Of a DNA stretch of 64,000 bases, positions 9,582-18,206 are shown piece after piece. Every line of letters starts with the position of its first letter. Within the stretch, counting starts at the first letter, position 1. The DNA is from Mycolicibacterium sp. CBMA 247 (GTDB lineage Bacteria > Actinomycetota > Actinomycetes > Mycobacteriales > Mycobacteriaceae). Under the pieces are notes generated by a model. The model had not been told where the DNA came from. It saw only the letters and a program-made list of their open reading frames with translations, and made no database searches. The position numbers and the translations under genes were made by a program. The stretch spans positions 1,302,001-1,366,000 of the forward strand of contig NZ_VTGX01000001.1 in assembly GCF_009729095.1 (NCBI RefSeq), given 5' to 3'.

Positions 9582-10700
9582 TCAGTGGCCTTCCAGCAGC
9601 AGTGCCGTGTGCAGCAGGTTGTGGTCGAGCGCATGGGCCGTCAGTCCGCCCCGGCCGGTCATGGTCTCGCCGGCCACCAACGCGTTGACGATGGCCTCCT
9701 CGGTGGCCTCGATCGCCAGGTCGAACAGCCGGGTCATCAGCTGCGGAACGATCATGCGCACCCCGACTTCGGGGCGGTTGGCGTCAGGGTTCGCGTCCCA
9801 CCCGTACGGCGGGATTCCCCGGTTCCCGGTGGAGAAGGCGAGCATCAGGTCGCCGCTGTATTGCTCACCCGCTCCGCCGACCCGCCCGACGGCCAGGGCC
9901 GAGCGTTGCGCAAGCCGGGTGCATTGATGAGGCAGCAGCGGCGCATCGGTGGCGATGAGGACGATGATCGAGCCGGATCCAGCCGGGTAGGGCATCGGCA
10001 GATCAGGGGTCGGCACCAGCTCGGGGCCGACCATCTCCCCCACTGGCACGCCGTTGACCCGAAGACGTTCTCGCCGGCCATGATTCGCCTGCACCAGCAC
10101 GCCGACGGTGTAGGGGCCCGCCACGGTGTCGGTGACCCGCGACGCGGTTCCGATGCCGCCTTTGAAACCGTGGCAGATCATGCCGGTGCCGCCGCCGACG
10201 TTGCCTTCTGCGACCAGTCCGCCCGAGGCATCGGCCAGCGCCGCGCCCACATGCTCGGGGCGGACGTGGTGGCCGTTGATGTCGTTGAGCAGCCCGTCGT
10301 AGGTTTCGCCTACGACGGGCAGGGACCAGTACAGCCCTTCGCCGCGGGCCTGCACCTGGGCCGCCACCAACGCGTCGCGGACCACGCCGACGCTGTGGGT
10401 GTTGGTCAGGCCGATGGGCGTGGTGAGCTCACCGGATTCGCGGATCCATTCCAGTCCGGTGAACTCGCCGTTGCCGTTGAGCCGATGTGCGCCGGCGAAC
10501 ACCGGCTCGGTGAAGATTCCGGGGTGCGGGACCACGACGGTGACGCCCGTATTGACCGGATTCGGTCCGGGCCGCTGGATCGTGGCGTGTCCGACCTGCA
10601 CGCCGGCCACGTCGGTGATGGCGTTGTTCGGGCCGGTGGGGTGTTCACCGATGACGACGCCGATGTCACGGGCGCGCGGACGCGAGGAGCAATCAGGCAT
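9582..10700 (-). CDS. P1 (DmpA-type) family aminopeptidase
   Basis: A 372-residue protein of the DmpA/BapA Ntn-hydrolase family, self-processing aminopeptidases and beta-peptidyl or amide hydrolases. Visible family segments are GPNNAITDVAGVQVGHATI near the N-terminus, GTGMICHGFKGGIGTASRV, and the region of the autocatalytic nucleophile (AGSGSIIVLIATDAPLLPHQ). ATG 10700 was chosen because GGAGGATGC stands directly before it; the frame extends further but into the TetR promoter. It is divergent from a TetR-type regulator gene that may control it. The natural substrate cannot be told. Confidence 0.85.
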   Translation of the reverse strand: MPDCSSRPRARDIGVVIGEHPTGPNNAITDVAGVQVGHATIQRPGPNPVNTGVTVVVPHPGIFTEPVFAGAHRLNGNGEFTGLEWIRESGELTTPIGLTNTHSVGVVRDALVAAQVQARGEGLYWSLPVVGETYDGLLNDINGHHVRPEHVGAALADASGGLVAEGNVGGGTGMICHGFKGGIGTASRVTDTVAGPYTVGVLVQANHGRRERLRVNGVPVGEMVGPELVPTPDLPMPYPAGSGSIIVLIATDAPLLPHQCTRLAQRSALAVGRVGGAGEQYSGDLMLAFSTGNRGIPPYGWDANPDANRPEVGVRMIVPQLMTRLFDLAIEATEEAIVNALVAGETMTGRGGLTAHALDHNLLHTALLLEGH

Positions 10701-10709
10701 GCATCCTCC

Positions 10710-10754
10710 GGAAAATTGTGGCGAAATTCTTTTCAGGATTGGAAAATAATGGCG
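10710..10754. promoter_or_regulatory. Direct repeat between the peptidase and TetR genes
   Basis: GGAAAATTGTGGCG (10710-10723) recurs as GGAAAATAATGGCG (10741-10754), 12 of 14 bases identical, 31 bases apart (about three helical turns). It lies in the divergent promoter region and is a candidate binding site for the adjacent TetR protein. This is a sequence observation only. Confidence 0.35.
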
Positions 10755-10807
10755 GCGGACGACCTCCGACGTCAAACGAAGCGGCGAATTCGTGAAGGAT
10801 GGGACCC

Positions 10808-11419
10808 GTGGGACGGCCGAACCGACAGGCTCAACGACGCGAGGAAATCCTCGACGCTGCGATCGCGTTGATCGAGCGCAACAATATGACGACCCTGCGG
10901 ATCGCCGATGTGGCCGCTGAGCTCAAATTGACGCCCAACGCCGTGCGCTACTACTTCCGGGAGATGGACCAATTGCTCTCGGCGCTGGCGCAGCGCTCCG
11001 ACCGCAAGTTCTACGACGATCGACTCGCCGTGGTGGACCGCACCGAGGATGCGCGCGATCAGATCGCGTTCATGATCGCCGCGGGGCTCCCGGCCGGACC
11101 GGAGGACACCGAGTGGCGGGCCATCTGGCGGGCCGTGCTGGCCGCCGGCTTCGAGCTCGACCAGCGCCGCGATGTCCAGCACATCTATCACCGGCAGGTT
11201 GGCCTCTACGTTCAAATACTCGAGAATGGCGCCACTGCAGGCGCTTTCACGCTGGCCTCCCCCGCACGGGACATCGCCATGACACTCATGGCGATGGAGG
11301 ACTATCTCGGGTACCGCATCGTGGCGCGGGATCCCGATCTCGACCGTGCCACCGCCGTACGGCTGATGCGGGCCTATGCCGAACTGGCGACGGGGGTCCA
11401 GCTTCCGGTGACGGTGTGA
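10808..11419 (+). CDS. TetR-family transcriptional regulator
   Basis: A 203-residue regulator with an N-terminal TetR helix-turn-helix (GRPNRQAQRREEILDAAIAL, then TLRIADVAAELKLTPNAVRY) and an all-helical ligand domain. GTG 10808 is preferred because GAAGG stands about 9 bases upstream; ATG 10799 overlaps that site. Its stop overlaps the GTG of the EamA transporter, so it probably controls that gene, the divergent P1 peptidase, or both. Confidence 0.87.
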   Translation: MGRPNRQAQRREEILDAAIALIERNNMTTLRIADVAAELKLTPNAVRYYFREMDQLLSALAQRSDRKFYDDRLAVVDRTEDARDQIAFMIAAGLPAGPEDTEWRAIWRAVLAAGFELDQRRDVQHIYHRQVGLYVQILENGATAGAFTLASPARDIAMTLMAMEDYLGYRIVARDPDLDRATAVRLMRAYAELATGVQLPVTV

Positions 11420-12291
11420 CCACGCGCGCCCCACTCGGGGCAGCGCTGCTGGTGGTGATCGCCGCGGTCAGCCAGGAGGTGGGCGCGGCGTTCGCCGTCG
11501 GCCTGTTCGCCGCGGTCGGCACGGTGGGCGCATTGTTCGCTCGGTTCGCGGTGGCAGGCGTCATCCTGTGCGCGGCCGTACGCCCATCCGTGCGGGGTCT
11601 GACCCGACGGGCCTGGGGCGCGGCTGTCGCATTGGCGGCGACGCTGGGCGTGATGAACTTCTGCTTCTATCTTGCGATCGCGCGGATTCCGCTCGGCGTC
11701 GCCGTGACCATCGAAGCCCTTGGCCCACTGATCCTTTCGGTAGTGACGAGTACCCGACGTGTCGCGTGGCTGTGGGCAGTGCTGGCCTTCGCCGGAGTCG
11801 CGCTGCTCGGCCTGCCGCACGGGGCCGGCCATTTCGAGGCCACCGGATTCGCGTTTGCGGCCGCCGCGGGCCTCTCCTGGGCCGGGTACATCCTGGCCTC
11901 GGCACGTACCGCCGCGGAGTTCCGCCGGGTCGATGGCCTGGCACTTGCCACGGCCATGGGTGCACTCGTCGTCACCCCTTTCGCGCTCGCCTCGGTCGAG
12001 CTGTCCGACGTACTGCACTGGCACGTGCTCGGGATCGGGGTCGCCGTCGGGCTGTTGTCGTCGGTGATTCCGTACTCGCTGGAACTGCTGTCGCTGCGGC
12101 GACTGCCACCGGCCACGTTCGCCGTCCTGACCTGCTTGTCCCCGGTCACCGCCGCGCTGGCCGGACTCGTGGTGCTCGGTCAGCAGATCGGAGTGATCGG
12201 CTACCTGGGCGTCGCCCTGGTAACCGCCGCGAGTATCGGCGCCGTCCGCTCGGCGCATCCGGGGCCGGCCGGCGCGCCGCCGCTCCCCTGA
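11416..12291 (+). CDS. EamA-family (DMT) transporter
   Basis: This 291-residue integral membrane protein of the drug/metabolite transporter superfamily has about ten hydrophobic helices in two EamA halves. RhtA-like elements are visible (AIARIPLGVAVTIEALGPLI in the first half, SVIPYSLELLSLRRLPPATF in the second). RhtA-type members export amino acids such as threonine or homoserine, but the substrate here is not determined. The GTG start overlaps the stop of the TetR gene by four bases; the reading frame upstream is antisense-like sequence within tetR. Confidence 0.88.
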   Translation: MTTRAPLGAALLVVIAAVSQEVGAAFAVGLFAAVGTVGALFARFAVAGVILCAAVRPSVRGLTRRAWGAAVALAATLGVMNFCFYLAIARIPLGVAVTIEALGPLILSVVTSTRRVAWLWAVLAFAGVALLGLPHGAGHFEATGFAFAAAAGLSWAGYILASARTAAEFRRVDGLALATAMGALVVTPFALASVELSDVLHWHVLGIGVAVGLLSSVIPYSLELLSLRRLPPATFAVLTCLSPVTAALAGLVVLGQQIGVIGYLGVALVTAASIGAVRSAHPGPAGAPPLP

Positions 12292-12327
12292 ACCCACCGT
12301 GCCGGATCGCCCGCAGCAACAGAACAA

Positions 12328-12930
12328 TCAGGGAAGCAAACCGACCTGACGGTAGACGGCCCGTAGATAGCGGCGCATCTCGTCGGTGCCGGGTGGGTGA
12401 GGCTGCAGCACGCGGTAGGTGATCGCACCGACCATCATGTCGATGGCCACGTCGAAATCGGTGTCGGCAGCAACAGTTCCACGCTCACGTGCACGCTCCA
12501 GCAGACGCGCGGCGAGCTCGCGGCGCGGCAGGATATAGCGGTCCCAATACACCGCCATGAGCGCTGGATGGCTGACAGCTGAGCCGAACACTCGTGCCAC
12601 CAGTGCGCGATAGTGCGGTGTGGTGGTCGTGACGGCCGCGCTTTCGATCGCTGCTTCCACGAGCTCGTACGGAGACTCGAGGTCGATCGCCTCCGGCGAT
12701 GCCCAGCCCACCTCCTCGGCGATCAACGTCTCCATTGCCGCGGCGATCAGCTCTTCCTTGGTCGACCACCGCCGATAGATGGTCGGCTTACCGACACCGG
12801 CGCGCTTGGCGATCTGCTCGATGCTGGAACCTTCGACACCGCGTTCGATGAACAGGTCCAGCGCTGCCTGCAATATCGCGCGATCGGCTCCCGCGTCGCG
12901 TGGCCGGCCCCGGCCGACCGGCGTGGTCAT
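12328..12930 (-). CDS. TetR-family transcriptional regulator
   Basis: A 200-residue TetR-type regulator starting MTTPVGRGRPRDAGADRAIL, with the recognition helix region SIEQIAKRAGVGKPTIYRRW. Its ATG overlaps the stop of the upstream flavin monooxygenase gene (ATGA), so the two are co-transcribed and the protein probably represses its own operon. A quasi-palindrome at 14446-14460, in front of the monooxygenase, is the likely target. Confidence 0.87.
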   Translation of the reverse strand: MTTPVGRGRPRDAGADRAILQAALDLFIERGVEGSSIEQIAKRAGVGKPTIYRRWSTKEELIAAAMETLIAEEVGWASPEAIDLESPYELVEAAIESAAVTTTTPHYRALVARVFGSAVSHPALMAVYWDRYILPRRELAARLLERARERGTVAADTDFDVAIDMMVGAITYRVLQPHPPGTDEMRRYLRAVYRQVGLLP

Positions 12931-14432
12931 CGCGCGACTCCCGAGCCCAAAGCTGCTGCCAGCCAACGGTCCAGCCCCTCGGCACCGTCCGGCTTCCCCC
13001 GCCACGCGAGGTGGGCGTCCGGCCGGATCAGCATGATGTCCGCGCCGTCATGGTGCAGAGTGGCGACGAAATCGCCGAGCCGCCGCCGCACGGATTCCAT
13101 GTTGTCGGGCACACCGTCGGGCAACAATAGAGCCCACCGCCCGCCGAGTTCACTGTGCAATCGGGTGGTGGTGCCGTCTGAGCGCGTGCAGTGCAGGTCC
13201 TCAATTCGATCCCCGGGACGCGGCTTGCGACCGTGTCCGCCGAGCGGACCTTTGCGATAGCTCACCCACAGTTGCGAGGCCGTGTATGTCGTCCATCGCT
13301 GGACGAAGGCCAAGCTGAAGAGCCGCGTGGCCACATGGTCGCGCAGGAAGCGGCCGAACGGATTGCTGGCCACGTTGATTCGGGTGACCGCGCTGGTACC
13401 GCGCAGCACTTCGGTGGCCAGGGGCCTGCGTTCGGCCTCATACGTGTCGATCAGTGCGTCGGAGGCCAGGTTTCGTATCACCAGGGCGAGTTTGAATGCC
13501 AGGTTCTCGGCATCGCCGATGCCGGTCAACATGCCCTGCCCGCCGAACGGCGCGTGGGCGTGTGCGGCGTCACCGGCGATGAGAATGCGTCCGTTGCGGT
13601 ACTTCTCCGCGAGCCGGCGGTGCACGGTGAACACCGACAACCACTCGGCGTCACCGACGACAACGGCACGTCCGGTCCGCTGCGGCACGACCTGCTTGAC
13701 CCTCTCCAGAATCTCACTCTCGCTCGGCTTTTGACCAAGCTCCGGGTCGTAGACGAACAAGCGCCACAGATCGTCGCGACCACTCGAGTCGGGCATCGGC
13801 ATCGCGCCGACCACTCCGTCGGGGTGAATCCAGCCGGTTGTGCCGGCGCGGTCGAGAGCCCAGTCCAGGTGCACATCGGCCAGCAGGAAACGCTCGGAGA
13901 GCTTGACGCCGGGAAACTCAATGCCCGCCTGCTGCCTGGTCACACTGGAGGTGCCGTCACATCCGACGATCCATTGCGCGTGGATCTCGTCACCGTCGCC
14001 GAGTTCGGCCACCACGGTGTCACCGTCCTGCTGCACGCCGACGACCGCCCGGCCCCATTCCGGCTCGACGCCCAGCTGAGCCAGCCGGGCGCGCAGCGTG
14101 GCTTCGACCTTGGCTTGCGACACCACCATCGGCGGTGCGGCCGTCCGCATGCCGGGATCGCCGAATTCCAGGGTCATCACCGGCCGATCACCCAGATAGC
14201 TGGTGATGCGCATGGCCCGCAACGATTCGTCCAGCAGGGTCCCCAACGCACCGATCCGGCCCAGCACTTCCGAGCCGCGGGCGTGCAGGAAATTGGCGCG
14301 CGACGTGGTGGCCGGCCCCGGTGCGCCGTCGACGACGCGCACCGAAAGGCCGTGCAGCCGTAGCGAACAGGCCAGAGTCAGGCCGGTTGGCCCGGCGCCC
14401 ACCACAACTACGTCCGCGTGGGTAGCGGTCAT
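12927..14432 (-). CDS. Group A FAD-dependent aromatic monooxygenase
   Basis: A 501-residue single-component flavin hydroxylase of the PHBH fold. It has the FAD dinucleotide motif (VVVVGAGPTGLTLACSLR), the DG region (WIVGCDGTSSVTRQQAGI), and the GD motif (ILIAGDAAHAHAPFGGQGM). A thioredoxin-like C-terminal extension (about residues 410-500) is as in phenol hydroxylases and polyketide or rifampicin hydroxylases (MhpA/PgaE/Rox type). It probably hydroxylates an aromatic compound with NAD(P)H and O2; the substrate is unknown. ATG 14432 begins just before the FAD motif. It forms an operon with tetR. Confidence 0.87.
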   Translation of the reverse strand: MTATHADVVVVGAGPTGLTLACSLRLHGLSVRVVDGAPGPATTSRANFLHARGSEVLGRIGALGTLLDESLRAMRITSYLGDRPVMTLEFGDPGMRTAAPPMVVSQAKVEATLRARLAQLGVEPEWGRAVVGVQQDGDTVVAELGDGDEIHAQWIVGCDGTSSVTRQQAGIEFPGVKLSERFLLADVHLDWALDRAGTTGWIHPDGVVGAMPMPDSSGRDDLWRLFVYDPELGQKPSESEILERVKQVVPQRTGRAVVVGDAEWLSVFTVHRRLAEKYRNGRILIAGDAAHAHAPFGGQGMLTGIGDAENLAFKLALVIRNLASDALIDTYEAERRPLATEVLRGTSAVTRINVASNPFGRFLRDHVATRLFSLAFVQRWTTYTASQLWVSYRKGPLGGHGRKPRPGDRIEDLHCTRSDGTTTRLHSELGGRWALLLPDGVPDNMESVRRRLGDFVATLHHDGADIMLIRPDAHLAWRGKPDGAEGLDRWLAAALGSGVAR

Positions 14433-14445
14433 GCCAAATATTGTA

Positions 14446-14460
14446 ACGAAACGGTTCCGT
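14446..14460. promoter_or_regulatory. Candidate TetR operator before the monooxygenase-tetR operon
   Basis: ACGAAAC and GTTCCGT flank a central G; the arms match in 6 of 7 positions as an inverted repeat. The site lies 13 bases upstream of the monooxygenase ATG, where a repressor would block transcription, in the divergent region shared with mmsA. This is a pattern match only. Confidence 0.4.
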
Positions 14461-14592
14461 AAAGGAAATGCCCTCTCACTCGAGATTCCCGCCGAACCCT
14501 TGCCAAACACTCCGCCCAATTACTAGGATATCCAAGTATCTCGGGTATGCCCCGGGCCACATCACTGTGCAATTCCTCTTTGGACGGACGCC

Positions 14593-16113
14593 ATGACCAC
14601 TCAGATTCCGCACTTCATCAACGGCCAGCGCACCACTGCCGGGTCGACCCGTACCGCCGATGTGCTCAACCCCAGCACCGGCGAAGTGCAGGCACAGGTG
14701 GTCCTGGCGTCGGCCGCCGATGTCGACGCCGCCGTCGCCGGCGCCGCCGAGGCCCAGAAGGAATGGGCCGCCTACAACCCGCAGCGCCGCGCCCGGGTGC
14801 TGATGAAGTTCATCGAACTGGTGAACCAGAATTCCGATGAGTTGGCGCAGCTGCTCTCAATTGAGCACGGCAAGACCGTTCCCGACTCGCTGGGCGACAT
14901 CCAGCGCGGCATCGAGGTCATCGAGTTTTCGATCGGCATCCCGCACCTGCTCAAGGGCGAGTTCACCGAGGGTGCCGGCACCGGCATCGACGTCTACTCG
15001 ATCCGTCAGCCGCTGGGTGTGGTCGCCGGCATCACCCCGTTCAACTTCCCGGCGATGATCCCGCTGTGGAAGGCGGGCCCCGCACTGGCATGCGGAAACG
15101 CGTTCATCCTCAAGCCTTCCGAGCGTGACCCCTCGGTTCCGCTGCGGCTGGCCGAGCTGTTCATCGAGGCCGGCCTGCCCGCCGGCGTGTTCCAGGTGGT
15201 GCAGGGCGACAAGGAAGCCGTCGACGCGATCCTCGAGCATCCGGAGATCAAGGCGGTCGGCTTCGTCGGCAGCTCCGACATCGCGCAGTACATCTACGCC
15301 GGTGCGGCCGCACACGGTAAGCGCGCCCAGTGCTTCGGTGGCGCCAAGAACCACATGATCGTGATGCCCGACGCCGATCTGGATCAGGCCGTCGACGCAT
15401 TGATCGGGGCCGGCTACGGCAGCGCGGGTGAACGCTGCATGGCCATCAGCGTTGCGGTGCCGGTCGGCGAGGAGACGGCGAACCGGTTGCGCGCCAGGCT
15501 CGTCGAGCGGGTCAACCAGCTGCGGGTCGGGCACAGCCTCGATCCCAAGGCCGACTACGGGCCACTGGTCACCGGCGCGGCGCTGGAGCGGGTGCGCAAC
15601 TACATCGGCCAGGGTGTCGAGGCGGGCGCCGAGCTGGTGGTCGATGGCCGCGAGCGTGCCACCGACGAGCTGACTTTTGACGACCAGAGCTTGGAGAAGG
15701 GCTTCTTCATCGGCCCGACGCTGTTCGACCACGTCACCACCGATATGTCGATCTACACCGACGAGATCTTCGGCCCGGTGCTGTGCATCGTGCGCGCTCA
15801 CGATTATGAAGAAGCCCTGCGTCTGCCCACAGAGCACGAGTACGGCAACGGCGTGGCGATCTTCACCCGCGACGGCGACGCCGCGCGCGACTTCGTCTCG
15901 CGGGTTCAGGTCGGCATGGTCGGCGTGAACGTGCCGATCCCGGTTCCGGTGGCCTACCACACCTTCGGCGGCTGGAAGCGGTCCGGATTCGGCGACCTCA
16001 ACCAGCACGGGCCGCATTCGATCCTGTTCTACACCAAGACCAAGACCGTCACCGAGCGGTGGCCGTCGGGCATCAAGGATGGCGCCGAGTTCGTCATCCC
16101 GACCATGAAGTAG
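14593..16113 (+). CDS. mmsA: Methylmalonate-semialdehyde dehydrogenase (CoA-acylating)
   Basis: A 506-residue aldehyde dehydrogenase that converts methylmalonate semialdehyde to propionyl-CoA at the end of valine degradation. The sequence shows the MMSDH-type motifs ITPFNFPAMIPLWK, QCFGGAKNHMIVMPDADLDQ and the catalytic cysteine segment GSAGERCMAISVAVPVG. Downstream are an acyl-CoA dehydrogenase (8-base gap) and mmsB, making a valine/isobutyrate catabolic operon. Confidence 0.95.
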   Translation: MTTQIPHFINGQRTTAGSTRTADVLNPSTGEVQAQVVLASAADVDAAVAGAAEAQKEWAAYNPQRRARVLMKFIELVNQNSDELAQLLSIEHGKTVPDSLGDIQRGIEVIEFSIGIPHLLKGEFTEGAGTGIDVYSIRQPLGVVAGITPFNFPAMIPLWKAGPALACGNAFILKPSERDPSVPLRLAELFIEAGLPAGVFQVVQGDKEAVDAILEHPEIKAVGFVGSSDIAQYIYAGAAAHGKRAQCFGGAKNHMIVMPDADLDQAVDALIGAGYGSAGERCMAISVAVPVGEETANRLRARLVERVNQLRVGHSLDPKADYGPLVTGAALERVRNYIGQGVEAGAELVVDGRERATDELTFDDQSLEKGFFIGPTLFDHVTTDMSIYTDEIFGPVLCIVRAHDYEEALRLPTEHEYGNGVAIFTRDGDAARDFVSRVQVGMVGVNVPIPVPVAYHTFGGWKRSGFGDLNQHGPHSILFYTKTKTVTERWPSGIKDGAEFVIPTMK

Positions 16114-16120
16114 CGAATCA

Positions 16121-17320
16121 GTGAACCTGCACGACCCGTACAGCTTGAGCGAAGACGACCGCGTCATCACCGAGACCGCGGCCGCGTTCGCCGAAAAACG
16201 CATCGCGCCATACGCGTTGGAATGGGACGAGACCCATCACTTCCCCACCGACGTGTTGCGCGAGGCGGCCGAACTCGGCATGGGCGCAATCTACTGCGGC
16301 GAGGATGCCGGTGGCAGCGGGCTGCGCCGCCTGGATGCGGTGCGCATCTTCGAGCAGCTCGCCGCAGCCGACCCCACCCTGGCGGCGTTCCTGTCGATCC
16401 ACAACATGTGTGCATGGATGGTGGACAGCTTCGGCACCGAGGAACAGCGCAAGACCTGGGTGCCCAGGCTGGCCTCGATGGAAGCCATCGCCAGTTACTG
16501 CCTGACCGAACCTGGGGCAGGTTCGGACGCAGCGGCGTTGCGGACCAGGGCCGTCCGGGACGGCAGCGACTACGTCCTCGACGGGGTCAAGCAGTTCATC
16601 TCCGGCGCGGGCAGCTCCGACGTATATGTGGTGATGGCCCGCACCGGAGCTGATGGCCCGAAGGGCATCTCGGCGTTCGTCGTCGAAAAGGATGTGGCGG
16701 GGCTGAGTTTCGGCGCACAGGAGCAGAAGATGGGCTGGAACGCCCAGCCCACCGCGCAGGTGATCTTCGAGGGCGTCCGGGTTCCGGCCGACGCCCTGCT
16801 CGGCGGCACCGAGGGCACCGGGTTCGGGATCGCCATGAACGGGCTGAACGGCGGGCGGATCAATATCGCCGCCTGCTCGCTGGGCGGGGCACAGACCGCC
16901 TACGACAAGACGTTGGGCTACCTGGCTGACCGCCAGGCGTTCGGGGCGGCCCTGCTCGACGAGCCCACCATCCGGTTCACCTTGGCCGACATGGCCACCG
17001 GCCTGGAGACGTCACGAAACATGTTGTGGCGGGCGGCCTCCGCGCTCGATTCCGACCACCCGGACAAGGTGGCGTTGTGTGCGATGGCCAAGCTCTATGT
17101 CACCGACAAGTGCTTCGAGGTGGCCGATCAAGCGCTGCAGTTGCACGGCGGCTACGGCTATCTGCGTGAGTACGGTCTGGAGAAAATCGTCCGGGATCTG
17201 CGGGTGCACCGCATCCTTGAGGGAACCAACGAAATCATGCGCGTGGTCATCGGGCGGTCTGCCGCGGGCGGAGCCCGCAATTCAGCAGATGCGTCCCGCG
17301 CCCGCATCCACTCGACTTAA
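16121..17320 (+). CDS. Acyl-CoA dehydrogenase, probable isobutyryl-CoA dehydrogenase
   Basis: A 399-residue FAD enzyme of the acyl-CoA dehydrogenase family. Family marks are YCLTEPGAGSDAAALRTRA (flavin/substrate loop), VIFEGVRVPADALLGG, and the C-terminal HRILEGTNEIMRVVIGR that carries the catalytic base. Lying between mmsA and mmsB, it most likely oxidises isobutyryl-CoA to methacrylyl-CoA in valine breakdown; the specificity is inferred from context. GTG start, 7 bases after the mmsA stop. Confidence 0.92.
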   Translation: MNLHDPYSLSEDDRVITETAAAFAEKRIAPYALEWDETHHFPTDVLREAAELGMGAIYCGEDAGGSGLRRLDAVRIFEQLAAADPTLAAFLSIHNMCAWMVDSFGTEEQRKTWVPRLASMEAIASYCLTEPGAGSDAAALRTRAVRDGSDYVLDGVKQFISGAGSSDVYVVMARTGADGPKGISAFVVEKDVAGLSFGAQEQKMGWNAQPTAQVIFEGVRVPADALLGGTEGTGFGIAMNGLNGGRINIAACSLGGAQTAYDKTLGYLADRQAFGAALLDEPTIRFTLADMATGLETSRNMLWRAASALDSDHPDKVALCAMAKLYVTDKCFEVADQALQLHGGYGYLREYGLEKIVRDLRVHRILEGTNEIMRVVIGRSAAGGARNSADASRARIHST

Positions 17321-17332
17321 CAGGAGGCGTAC

Positions 17333-18205
17333 GTGAGCACGATCGCGTTCTTGGGGCTGGGCAACATGGGCGGGCCGATGGCCGCCAACCTGGTGACCGC
17401 CGGGCACACCGTGCGCGGCTTCGACCCGGTGCCCGCCGCACAGGAGGCGGCAAAGGCCAACGGCGTCAACGTGTTCGAAACAGGCGCCGAGGCGGTTGCC
17501 GGTGCCGACGTGGTGATCACCATGCTGCCCAACGGGGCATTGGTGAAGAGCTGCTACGCCGAGGTGCTGCCCGCCGCCGCGGAGGGCGCACTGCTCATCG
17601 ACAGTTCCACAATCTCGGTCGACGATGCGCGCGAGGTGCACAAGCTCGCACTCGAGCACGGCTTCGCCCAGCTCGACGCGCCGGTGTCCGGCGGCGTCAA
17701 GGGTGCGGTGGCCGGCACGCTGGCCTTCATGGTGGGTGGCGAAAACGATGCGGTCGAGCGCGGCCGCCCGGTGCTGGAACCCATGGCGGGCAAGATCATT
17801 CACTGCGGTGCCACCGGCGCCGGCCAGGCCGCCAAGGTGTGCAACAACATGGTGCTGGCCGTGCAGCAGATCGCGGTCGGCGAGGCGTTCGTACTGGCCG
17901 AGAAGCTCGGCCTGGACAAGCAGGCGCTGTTCGACGTAATCACCGGCGCGACCGGCAACTGCTGGGCCGTGCACACGAATTGCCCGGTGCCCGGGCCCGT
18001 TCCGACGTCACCGGCCAACAATGATTTCAAGCCGGGGTTCGCCACCGCACTGATGAACAAGGACCTCGGCCTGGCGATGGCTGCGGTGGAATCCACCGGT
18101 TCGTCGGCTCCACTGGGCAGCCATGCCGCCGAGATCTACGCGAAATTCGCGGTCGACCATGCGGGCAAGGACTTCAGCGCGGTGATCGAGACGCTCCGCA
18201 GCTGA
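17333..18205 (+). CDS. mmsB: 3-hydroxyisobutyrate dehydrogenase
   Basis: A 290-residue beta-hydroxyacid dehydrogenase that oxidises 3-hydroxyisobutyrate to methylmalonate semialdehyde with NAD. The N-terminus has the Rossmann motif (FLGLGNMGGPMAANL). The substrate loop reads DAPVSGGVKGAVAGTLAFMV, and the catalytic Lys lies in GATGAGQAAKVCNNMV. An AGGAGG-type site precedes the GTG start. It is the last gene of the mms operon and meets the HAD gene tail to tail one base apart. Confidence 0.94.
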   Translation: MSTIAFLGLGNMGGPMAANLVTAGHTVRGFDPVPAAQEAAKANGVNVFETGAEAVAGADVVITMLPNGALVKSCYAEVLPAAAEGALLIDSSTISVDDAREVHKLALEHGFAQLDAPVSGGVKGAVAGTLAFMVGGENDAVERGRPVLEPMAGKIIHCGATGAGQAAKVCNNMVLAVQQIAVGEAFVLAEKLGLDKQALFDVITGATGNCWAVHTNCPVPGPVPTSPANNDFKPGFATALMNKDLGLAMAAVESTGSSAPLGSHAAEIYAKFAVDHAGKDFSAVIETLRS

Positions 18206-18206
18206 C

